DNA from: Roseivirga sp. | GTDB lineage: Bacteria > Bacteroidota > Bacteroidia > Cytophagales > Cyclobacteriaceae | Reading direction: 5' to 3' | DNA: 64,000 nt | Assembly (NCBI GenBank): GCA_021404565.1 | Contig: JAAWWF010000004.1 | Coordinates: 186,001-250,000 of the forward strand | Shown here: one piece after another, positions 53,914 to 61,438 of the stretch | Layout of the letters: every line of letters starts with the position of its first letter | Position numbering within the stretch: the first letter of the stretch is position 1 | Made by a program: the position numbers and the translations under genes | The notes under the pieces: model-generated | Told to the model about the DNA's origin: nothing | The model's database searches: none | The model's input: the letters and a program-made list of their open reading frames with translations, nothing else

Positions 53914-56610
53914 ATGGGTAAAAACATATTGCCCCCTAAGCCGGCCAGGCGTTTTCTGGAATTCTATTGCAAAGATGACTACCTGGAAGAGATCGGGGGA
54001 GATATCCTGGAACTCTTTGAAGCCAGACTCGAAAGCAAAGGAGCTTTCAAAGCTAAAACTCAATATTACTGGGACGTGATGCGGTTTTTTCGCAGGTCCA
54101 ACATAAAAAAAACAACAAGGCTAAACTCAAATATCACTGCTATGACTCGAAATAATTTTAAGATTGCCGCCAGGATTCTCTGGCGTCAAAAGGTCAACAC
54201 TACCATGAACGTAATGGGAATTGCCATAGGCATTGCCTGTTTTATGCTCATCGCACTCTATGTAAAACAGGAAGTAACTTTCGATAGCTTCCATGATAAG
54301 AAAGACAATATCTATCGTGCCTGGGTCAAAGAGGTTTATGATGACGGGCGCATATTTAACGATATTACTACCCCAACAGCATTGGGCCCGACATTAATCA
54401 GAGACATTCCTGAAATTGAGGAGTTTGCTCTGATCAGAGGGTACTCGACACTGGTAGGAAGAGGAGAGGGCCGTATATCTGATAATGTTCAAATGGTTAC
54501 CTCCAATTTCTTCAAAGTTTTTGATTTTGAGCTTCTTGCGGGAAATACCGAAAGTCCATTTAGTCAGCTGAGCCACATTGTGCTTTCAGAAAGCTATGCC
54601 AAAAAATACTTTGGCTCTTCTGATCCCATCGGGAAGACTTTATCTCTTGAGATAAACGATGGCATTACCGATTATGTCGTCAGTGCCGTTGTTGAGGATG
54701 CTCCGCAAAACACTTCGCTTCCCTATAACATGCTGATCTCTTACAATGATGAGGAGCTTGCCAACCTTGCCGGGGCACAGCGGGGATGGTTCAGTATTGC
54801 CCCTGAAACCTACATATTACTCAGGGATGGTACCAGGCCCGAAGATCTGGAGCCAAAAACCCGTGCCATGGTAAAGAATACTATCAATGGTTCCAATGTA
54901 TTTGGTGATGTGCCGGTGGAAGACCATTATCTGGTCGAATGGCAACCTTTGACAGACATTCATTTAAACACGGAAATTCCTCCCGGCAGGTCAGCGGTGG
55001 GAAATCCACAATACGTGTATATTCTGGGAGCGATTGGCCTTCTGGTCATGGTAATCGCCTGTATCAATTATACTACCTTATCGATAGGTCAGTCTTTCAA
55101 AAGATCTAAGGAGGTGGGCATGCGCAAGGTCGTGGGAGCGAAAAGCAATTCCTTGATTTGGCAATACCTGAGCGAAAGTACGCTGATCGCTCTGCTGGCT
55201 ACCCTTTTTGGTGTATTCTTCACCTTTCTGATGCTGCCCGTATTCAATGAGTTGGCGCAAACCAACCTGATCTTGCCCACAGACTTTACGGCCATAGGTT
55301 TTGCCCTTTTGCTGGCACTGATTATTGGGGTTCTTTCGGGAATCTATCCTGCTCTGATTCTGGCCAGGTTCAAGGTGATTAGTGTATTACGAGGTGGGTC
55401 TCAATCCGGAGGCGGCAAACAGCTGGCCCGAAAAGGCATGGTGGTTTTTCAGTTTCTATTAACTGTATTCCTGATATCCAGCACGCTCATTATGCGTAAG
55501 CAGCTGGGTTTTCTTCAAAGCAGAGACCTGGGCTATGAGTACAATGCTATGGTCACCGTGCCGCTTTACCCGAGCCCTGAGGCCAACCGTACTGTTCAGC
55601 GCATCAATACTGCTCTGGAGAATGGAAACCTCCTGATTGGAGAGCTTAGCCGAAACCCTGATTTCTCCGATTTTGCGATGGCTTCTCATATGTTTGGTAC
55701 CCCGGGATGGTCGCAGATTGGCTTTAACGCGGATAATGGAAATTATCTGAGCTTTAATCTGCTCATCGTTGACGCAAACTACCTTGGTGCTTTTGACATT
55801 AAGATGGCAGAAGGTCGCGATTTTGATCCTTCTCTTGAATCAGATAAGCTGACAGGAGTAATTATCAATAAAGCCGCTGCTGAGTACTTTGGTTTTGAAA
55901 ATCCCATAGGAGCTAAGCTACCAGATGCTGAGTTTGGTGAGCATACCATTATTGGCGTGACGGAAAACTTCAATTACAGCTCTTTACACGAAGGTATTGA
56001 ACCCCTGATTATGGTGCAGAATCCGCTGCCGATCTTCTCTGGTATTGATGATTATAATTCAAGTGACAGCATCATACCCAAGCTCGTATTCCGATACACA
56101 GGATCTAACCTTACCGCGGTGGATGATTTATTGACTCCGGCCTGGACCAGGCTTTTCCCTTCACAGGAGCTCAACTTTGGCTTTATGGAAGAACGTCTGC
56201 AGAATCAATACCAGAATGAAGCCAGAGTCAATAAAATCGTGACGATAGCTACGGTACTCAGTATACTTATTGCCAGTCTGGGACTGTTAGGGCTGACAAT
56301 TTTGGTGGTAAATACCAAGATCAAAGAAATAGGCATCCGCAAAGTGCTGGGAGCTTCACCCAAGGTGATCTTCAGTCTGCTCTTTAAAGGCTTTTCTATT
56401 CAGTTGTTGATAGCGGTGCTGCTATCTGTACCGATTACCTGGTATCTGATGAAGGGATGGCTCGAGGGCTTCGAATACCGTATTGGTATGGGAGCCGACA
56501 TGTTTGTAGTCAGTGCATTGTTGGCGCTTACCATTATGCTGGCTGTAGTAAGTTATCATGTAATACGGGCCTCTAAGGCCAACCCGGTCAGGGCGCTCAG
56601 GACAGAGTAG
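53914..56610 (+). CDS. Prefix-domain FtsX/MacB-like permease 5 of the PadR array
   Basis: 898 residues from the ATG at 53914, one base after the previous stop; a GTG at 53905 is the alternative and would overlap permease 4. Prefix: PPKPARRFLEFYCKDDY, GDILELFEARL, YWDVMRFFRRSNIK, slightly more diverged than in copies 1-4. The internal Met is residue 77 counted from 53914 (ATG at 54142, MTRNNFKIAARIL), preceded by AACTCAA. FtsX motifs: KEVGMRKVVGAKS near 398 and KEIGIRKVLGAS near 803; C-terminus NPVRALRTE. Last gene of the array; a 16-base hairpin follows at 56631. Confidence 0.9.
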   Translation: MGKNILPPKPARRFLEFYCKDDYLEEIGGDILELFEARLESKGAFKAKTQYYWDVMRFFRRSNIKKTTRLNSNITAMTRNNFKIAARILWRQKVNTTMNVMGIAIGIACFMLIALYVKQEVTFDSFHDKKDNIYRAWVKEVYDDGRIFNDITTPTALGPTLIRDIPEIEEFALIRGYSTLVGRGEGRISDNVQMVTSNFFKVFDFELLAGNTESPFSQLSHIVLSESYAKKYFGSSDPIGKTLSLEINDGITDYVVSAVVEDAPQNTSLPYNMLISYNDEELANLAGAQRGWFSIAPETYILLRDGTRPEDLEPKTRAMVKNTINGSNVFGDVPVEDHYLVEWQPLTDIHLNTEIPPGRSAVGNPQYVYILGAIGLLVMVIACINYTTLSIGQSFKRSKEVGMRKVVGAKSNSLIWQYLSESTLIALLATLFGVFFTFLMLPVFNELAQTNLILPTDFTAIGFALLLALIIGVLSGIYPALILARFKVISVLRGGSQSGGGKQLARKGMVVFQFLLTVFLISSTLIMRKQLGFLQSRDLGYEYNAMVTVPLYPSPEANRTVQRINTALENGNLLIGELSRNPDFSDFAMASHMFGTPGWSQIGFNADNGNYLSFNLLIVDANYLGAFDIKMAEGRDFDPSLESDKLTGVIINKAAAEYFGFENPIGAKLPDAEFGEHTIIGVTENFNYSSLHEGIEPLIMVQNPLPIFSGIDDYNSSDSIIPKLVFRYTGSNLTAVDDLLTPAWTRLFPSQELNFGFMEERLQNQYQNEARVNKIVTIATVLSILIASLGLLGLTILVVNTKIKEIGIRKVLGASPKVIFSLLFKGFSIQLLIAVLLSVPITWYLMKGWLEGFEYRIGMGADMFVVSALLALTIMLAVVSYHVIRASKANPVRALRTE

Positions 56611-56630
56611 AGAAAGTTTTATTTCTGAAT

Positions 56631-56669
56631 ACCAAAGATGTCATCCTTCAAAGGGATGACATCTTTGGT
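56631..56669. terminator. Long perfect hairpin after the permease array (family C, copy C1)
   Basis: ACCAAAGATGTCATCC at 56631-56646 is exactly mirrored by GGATGACATCTTTGGT at 56654-56669. It lies 20 bases after the last permease and may end the array transcript, although the following T run is short. It resembles the hairpin at 60192-60224 (shared GATGYCATYC...GGATGRCATC frame). Confidence 0.6.
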
Positions 56670-56689
56670 TTAAGGTCATGGTTAGAAGG

Positions 56690-56813
56690 TTCTTCGCGAT
56701 GCTCGGAATAGAAAAGAGGAGTGGAGAGGGGTTTGTGGAAGTAGTGAGCAACAGCACTCCCTGCTTTCTAATCCTGACATAGGAAGGATCTAAAGCAGTG
56801 TTGAGGGTATCAA
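56690..56813 (+). repeat. Direct repeat copy 1 containing family A element A1
   Basis: About 124 bases repeated with high identity at 56874-56996. It contains element A1: core ATCCTGA-N5-GAAGGATCTA from 56771, arms CTGCTTT (56761-56767) and AAAGCAG (56792-56798). No coding content is apparent. Confidence 0.75.
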
Positions 56814-56873
56814 GAGCCTCCTGGGCCAGGAGCACATGGTCCACCTGAAACTCTTCTATAAGTCGCTAATAGA

Positions 56874-56996
56874 TTCTTCGCGATGGTCAGAATAGAAAAG
56901 AGGGGTGGAGAGGGTTTTGTGGAAGTTATGAGCAACAGCACTCCCTGCTTTCCAATCCTGACGTAGGAAGGATCTACAGCAGGGTGAGGATATCAA
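56874..56996 (+). repeat. Direct repeat copy 2 containing family A element A2
   Basis: Second copy of the 124-base unit, 184 bases downstream of the first. It contains element A2: core from 56955, arms CCCTGCT (56943-56949) and AGCAGGG (56978-56984). The 587 bases between the permease array and the second PadR gene hold hairpin C1, the two repeats and about 200 bases without recognisable features. Confidence 0.75.
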
Positions 56997-57197
56997 TAGA
57001 CCCGTAGACATGGAGAATCCATTACAGTGAGCTGATTCAATGTGCTGATGGAGGTTGACCGAACTAAGTTCTATCGCTTCAACTCCTTAATTATGGTGGC
57101 TTATTAAGCTGATCCCAAACTTTTTTTCAATCTCCTGTAACCATTTCCAAACGTAGAAGTATTATGTTTACAAAATAGAGGATAATGTATTCGAATC

Positions 57198-57524
57198 ATG
57201 AAAAGACACAACCTGGGAGAGTTTGAAGAGCTGGTACTTTTGGTGGTAGCAGCCAACCCCGGCAATGCCTATGCCGTCAGCGTAAAGCTGGAGATAGAGG
57301 AGAAGGCCAATCGAAGAGTCAATATTAGTGCGGTGCATACCACACTTTACCGACTGGAAGACAAAGGCTTTCTGGTCTCTGAAATCGGTGGAGCCACCAA
57401 TACAAGGGGAGGGAAGAGCAAGCGACTGTTTACTGTCACCGCTTATGGCTTTAAATCTCTGAAAGAGGTAGATGCCCTGAGAAATACCTTCCGCAGTCTT
57501 ATTCCTCAACTCTCACAGCAATGA
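57198..57524 (+). CDS. PadR family transcriptional regulator
   Basis: 108 residues, winged HTH. LGEFEELVLLVVAANPGNAY, RRVNISAVHTTLYRLEDKGF and TNTRGGKSKRLFTVTAYGFK align block by block with the PadR at 43002 (LGEFEELVLL, VNISA, RRLEEKGF). The two are paralogues. Its stop overlaps the permease start as ATGA (57521-57524). No perfect palindrome like the one before the first PadR was found. Two ATnATGT words in TATTATGTTTAC and GGATAATGTATTC just upstream are weak candidates for an operator. Confidence 0.93.
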   Translation: MKRHNLGEFEELVLLVVAANPGNAYAVSVKLEIEEKANRRVNISAVHTTLYRLEDKGFLVSEIGGATNTRGGKSKRLFTVTAYGFKSLKEVDALRNTFRSLIPQLSQQ

Positions 57525-60112
57525 AAGCGCACAGACCACCCCGCCTGGCGCTGATGATGCTGAAATGGATCATGCCAGAGGCCATTTACGATGATGTATC
57601 TGGTGATTTAGTGGAGCTCTTTCATTGGAGAATCAAACGAAAAGGCCTCTTCAATGCACGCCTCTATTTTGTCAAAGACACGTTTTTTTCTATGCGAAAT
57701 ATATCGCTTAGGCGAAAAATCACTCACAAAAACTCAACAGCTATGTTTAAAAACTACTTTAAGGTTGCCTACAGAAATATTGTCAGGCACAAGTTCTATT
57801 CTTTTGCCAATACCTTCAGTCTGGCCTTTGGCATTGCCAGCACCTTACTGATTGCTCTCTTTGTCAAGAGTGAGTTGTCCTTCGATAATTTTCACACTAA
57901 CTCAGAGCAGCTTTACAGACTCAACAAATATGTCAACAGCGAATCAGGAGTTACTAAAAGCGATGAAAGTTCGGGGCTCTTCGGGCCTACGATGGTCACA
58001 GAATTTCCAGAAGTGTTGGCTGCCAGTCGTTACGAGGGAGCCACAAATGTAGCGCTGACTCATAATGAAAAGAGCATTCGCATACCCAGAGTTTCCTATG
58101 TGGATGACAATTTCTTCGAAGTATTTGATTTCAAACTTCTGAAAGGTAATCCGAGTGATGTACTGACCAGACCGTCTACGCTGGTCCTGACAGAAAACAC
58201 AGCGTATGCACTTTTCGGTGATGAAAACCCTATTAACAAAGTAGTCAGAGCTATGGGAGCTTTTGATTATATCGTCACAGGCATTGTTGCCAATCCACCG
58301 AAAAACTCACATCTCCAGTTTAATGCATTGGCCTCCTGGAGCACCACCGTGCCGGGTGTTGGTCCTCTTAACAGGCAGTGGATGAACAATTGGGGAACCC
58401 AGGGGATTTCTACCTATCTGCTGCTGGATCCGTCAAGTGATGTGAAGGCGCTGGAGGCCAAATTTCCCGCCTTTGAAGTAAAGCATATGCCTGACAGGGC
58501 AGAGCGTTATGATATGTATTTACAGCCTTTCAATGAAGTCTATTTGAAGTCAGCTGATATCCGTTTTTCCAAGGCCATGACAGGCACACGATTTATTTAT
58601 ATACTGGCCTCAGTAGCATTGGCGATACTCTTAATTGCCATTTTCAATTATGTGAATATCAGCACTGCCAAAGCCACAGTGAGGTCTAAGGAAGTAGGGG
58701 TAAGAAAGGTAATCGGTGCCCGTAAAAAACAGCTGATTCTCCAGCATTTGGTAGAATCGTTGGTAATGGTGCTACTAGCCACTCTCATTGGAGGAGTACT
58801 GGTGGCCCTGGCTTTGCCTACTTTCAATGAGTTTACCAGCCGCACCCTTGCCTTAACGGATATCGACACCCTGATGTCTTTGACCATTCTGGGACTGATT
58901 CTGCTGATCACACTTATTTCCGGAATCTATCCGGCTCTGATGATAGCCGGTTTTAAAACCATCAGCGTATTGAGGGGCAGAGGAAACAATCAGCAGGGCA
59001 ATCTGGCCCGTCAGCTACTCATTACATTTCAGTTTGTAATCACGATTGTAATGATTGCCGCTGCAGCCATGATTTCCAGGCAAACCAACTTTATCCAGTC
59101 AGTTGATTTGGGCTATGACGAGGAAAATGTCCTGATGACCGAGTTCAGCGATGCCATTTACGAGGATAGTCAACCATTTGTCGATGCCCTTAAAGCCAAT
59201 CAGTATACCTCCGAGTTTGCGTTGAGCCAGCAAACTCCGGTCATGAGTAATATTGGCTACTCGGTGTATCTGGGAGGTTTAGAAGAGAGCGAGGTGAGTG
59301 TCAGGCTCTTCCGTGTCGATGATAAATTCATAGACTTCTATGATATGAATTTGCTGACGGGCAGAAATCTCGACCGGAAAATAGTCACAGATCGCACTGC
59401 GGTGATCATCAACGAGACTATGCTTAAACTTACAGGCTGGGACGAACCCATTGGCAAAACCTTGCACATTGGTAATGATGGACCTCTATTTACGGTAATC
59501 GGGGTAGTAGAAGACTTTAATTTCCGATCGCTTCGCAGCGAAGTGCAGCCCATTGTGATGCAGGGCACCAATCGTCCTTACAGCCTGTCCATTAAGGTAA
59601 CCGAAGCCACCCGGGCCAATGCCGTGGCAGCACTTCAGGACATTTGGGCACAATATGAGCCTTCTGAGCCACTGTCGTACTCTTTTCTAGAAGACAACCT
59701 GACTGCCTTGTATGACAATGAGAACAACATTCTCAAGGCCATTATGATTTTCGCTGTGATCAGTATCCTCATTTCCTGTTTTGGACTATATGGACTTACT
59801 GCCTTTACGGTAGAGCGAAAGTTTAAGGAGATCGGTATCAGAAAAGCTCTTGGAGCAGGGGAGTCCAGTATTCTTTATATGATCAATAAGCGCTTTATGG
59901 TCATTACCATGCTCGCCTTTGTACTGGCCATGCCGCTGGCCTGGTACCTGATTACCCAATGGCTTCAGGGATTTGCTTATAGAGCTCCCCTGGGTGCAGA
60001 TATCTTTTTGATAGCCCTGTCTGTCACGTTGCTTATCACCGTGGCTACCATCAGCCTGCAAACGCTCAAGGCAGCCAGAACCAACCCGGTTAAGGCATTG
60101 AGGATGGAGTAG
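57521..60112 (+). CDS. Prefix-domain FtsX/MacB-like permease paired with the second PadR
   Basis: 863 residues. The prefix is more diverged than in the five-gene array (PPRLALMMLKWIMPEAI, GDLVELFHWRI, YFVKDTFFSMRNISL), lacking the YCR and RWSNIK signatures. The internal Met is residue 75 (ATG at 57743, MFKNYFKVAYRNIVRHKF), preceded by AACTCAACAG. FtsX motifs are KEVGVRKVIGARK near 389 and KEIGIRKALGAGE near 768; C-terminus NPVKALRME. It is translationally coupled to its PadR. The PadR-permease pair is bracketed by repeat families A and C. Confidence 0.9.
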   Translation: MKAHRPPRLALMMLKWIMPEAIYDDVSGDLVELFHWRIKRKGLFNARLYFVKDTFFSMRNISLRRKITHKNSTAMFKNYFKVAYRNIVRHKFYSFANTFSLAFGIASTLLIALFVKSELSFDNFHTNSEQLYRLNKYVNSESGVTKSDESSGLFGPTMVTEFPEVLAASRYEGATNVALTHNEKSIRIPRVSYVDDNFFEVFDFKLLKGNPSDVLTRPSTLVLTENTAYALFGDENPINKVVRAMGAFDYIVTGIVANPPKNSHLQFNALASWSTTVPGVGPLNRQWMNNWGTQGISTYLLLDPSSDVKALEAKFPAFEVKHMPDRAERYDMYLQPFNEVYLKSADIRFSKAMTGTRFIYILASVALAILLIAIFNYVNISTAKATVRSKEVGVRKVIGARKKQLILQHLVESLVMVLLATLIGGVLVALALPTFNEFTSRTLALTDIDTLMSLTILGLILLITLISGIYPALMIAGFKTISVLRGRGNNQQGNLARQLLITFQFVITIVMIAAAAMISRQTNFIQSVDLGYDEENVLMTEFSDAIYEDSQPFVDALKANQYTSEFALSQQTPVMSNIGYSVYLGGLEESEVSVRLFRVDDKFIDFYDMNLLTGRNLDRKIVTDRTAVIINETMLKLTGWDEPIGKTLHIGNDGPLFTVIGVVEDFNFRSLRSEVQPIVMQGTNRPYSLSIKVTEATRANAVAALQDIWAQYEPSEPLSYSFLEDNLTALYDNENNILKAIMIFAVISILISCFGLYGLTAFTVERKFKEIGIRKALGAGESSILYMINKRFMVITMLAFVLAMPLAWYLITQWLQGFAYRAPLGADIFLIALSVTLLITVATISLQTLKAARTNPVKALRME

Positions 60113-60142
60113 AAGACTGAATCCGGCTTCCTATCCTGCATT

Positions 60143-60184
60143 CCCCGTATTCTCATCCTGACGAAGGAAGGATCTAATGCGGGG
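60143..60184 (+). repeat. Family A structured repeat, copy A3
   Basis: The core ATCCTGA-N5-GAAGGATCTA starts at 60155. Arms are CCCCGTAT (60143-60150) and ATGCGGGG (60177-60184), complementary with one wobble. The arms share no sequence with those of A1, A2 or A4. Confidence 0.8.
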
Positions 60185-60191
60185 ACTAACC

Positions 60192-60224
60192 ACGGATGCC
60201 ATTCCTTTGAGGGATGGCATCCGT
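60192..60224. terminator. Hairpin between convergent genes (family C, copy C2)
   Basis: ACGGATGCCATTCC at 60192-60205 pairs with GGGATGGCATCCGT at 60211-60224 (one wobble). It sits 6 bases after the serine hydrolase stop on the minus strand and downstream of the permease, so it may act as a two-way terminator. No T run is present. Confidence 0.55.
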
Positions 60225-60229
60225 AGAAT

Positions 60230-61354
60230 TCATTCAGGAATTCCGTTGCTCAATTCGAGAAAAGGCTTTGTAATTTTGCCTATATGGCTGTTCATGAGGT
60301 TGCCTTCCAGGTTTCCCAACACCACAACCACCACCTTGGACTCAGGGTAGATCATCATAACGCAATTGGCCCCCATGCCTGAACCGGTATGGGCATTGTA
60401 AGGAGCACCAGATTTGGCCGTATTGCTACCCAAACCAAAGGCATAACCTACGGATTCGCCCTTAGTATTACTGAAACTCTGGTAATAGGCAGCTGTGTTG
60501 GCGGTAGAGGCAAAACCTCCATCGAGCATCTTCAGGTGGAGTTTTACCAGATCAGAAGCCGTACCAACCAGGCCACCACCTCCGAACTTACAGGTGTTAT
60601 TCACATCGGGGGCCACCTTACCTGATTGCTTTTTCGGCCTCCAGCGACTATAGTAGCTGACCTCATTCACCACATCCGCTGACTTATCCATATGGATATG
60701 CTCAATTCCATTGGCGGTAAAGAGTTCAGCTTGTAGAAACCCGTAATAAGACAGGCCGCTGATCTCCTCAATCAATCGTGAAAGCAACACATACCCAAAA
60801 GAGCTGTATTGATTGACCTCACCCGGTATCGACTCCAGAGGATCATTGATAAAGACATCTAAGGCCTCTGCTGCAGTTTGACAGCTGTTTTGACTTAGCT
60901 TCATCCATTCTCCCTTGTTATAGTGCCTGATGCCCGCTGTATGTGAGATCAGGTGCTTGACCTTTACAGGTTGATAATGAGCGGGTAACTCGGGTAAATA
61001 CTGAGTCACACTCTGTTCAATATCCAGTTTTCCCGAGTCGATGAGCTTGGTCAGGGCCATACCGGTGATGGATTTTGATAGGCTAAAGTAGCGCAGATGA
61101 TGACCAGATGTCATGGCCTCCTTGTCTTGCGTATTGGCAAAGCCAAAGCCCTCTGACCATACAATGGAATCACCAAGGCCCACAGAAACCGACAGACCCG
61201 GGTATTCTTCAAGCAGGGCCTCCACACGAATAGTTGATTGTGATATGGCTTCTTCCAGGCTAGTAGGGGGATCAAATACAATCTCCTCTTGTTTTGCGTG
61301 ACAGGCACTGGCAGTGAATAGATAGATGATAATTATTGATATAGATTTTGACAT
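60230..61354 (-). CDS. Serine hydrolase, class C beta-lactamase/DD-peptidase fold
   Basis: 374 residues. A lipoprotein or secretion signal (ISIIIIYLFTASACHAK) precedes the beta-lactamase-like domain. The SxxK motif is S91-L-S-K94 in FSLSKSITGMALTKL. The second motif is Y183-S-S, where most relatives have YxN. The third is HTG in NAHTGSGMGANCVM. VKHLISHTAGIRHYNKGEW is the conserved helix after the catalytic Lys. It may cleave peptidoglycan-derived peptides or esters. The Asn-to-Ser change in motif 2 makes a true beta-lactamase unlikely. It precedes the S41 peptidase on the minus strand (84-base gap to the upstream gene). Confidence 0.88.
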   Translation of the reverse strand: MSKSISIIIIYLFTASACHAKQEEIVFDPPTSLEEAISQSTIRVEALLEEYPGLSVSVGLGDSIVWSEGFGFANTQDKEAMTSGHHLRYFSLSKSITGMALTKLIDSGKLDIEQSVTQYLPELPAHYQPVKVKHLISHTAGIRHYNKGEWMKLSQNSCQTAAEALDVFINDPLESIPGEVNQYSSFGYVLLSRLIEEISGLSYYGFLQAELFTANGIEHIHMDKSADVVNEVSYYSRWRPKKQSGKVAPDVNNTCKFGGGGLVGTASDLVKLHLKMLDGGFASTANTAAYYQSFSNTKGESVGYAFGLGSNTAKSGAPYNAHTGSGMGANCVMMIYPESKVVVVVLGNLEGNLMNSHIGKITKPFLELSNGIPE

Positions 61355-61438
61355 TCTTTGAGTTTTTAATGCTATGGCGCACCCCTGGTTTCGAGGTGAA
61401 CCTTGATTGAATTGAGGGTTTTGTGGGGAAATTGATGG

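Noticed and set aside
56631-60224. Composite transposon carrying the second PadR-permease pair
   Set aside because: No transposase, no terminal target duplication and the bracketing repeats are short structured elements found elsewhere too; only a weaker recombination hypothesis is kept as a finding.
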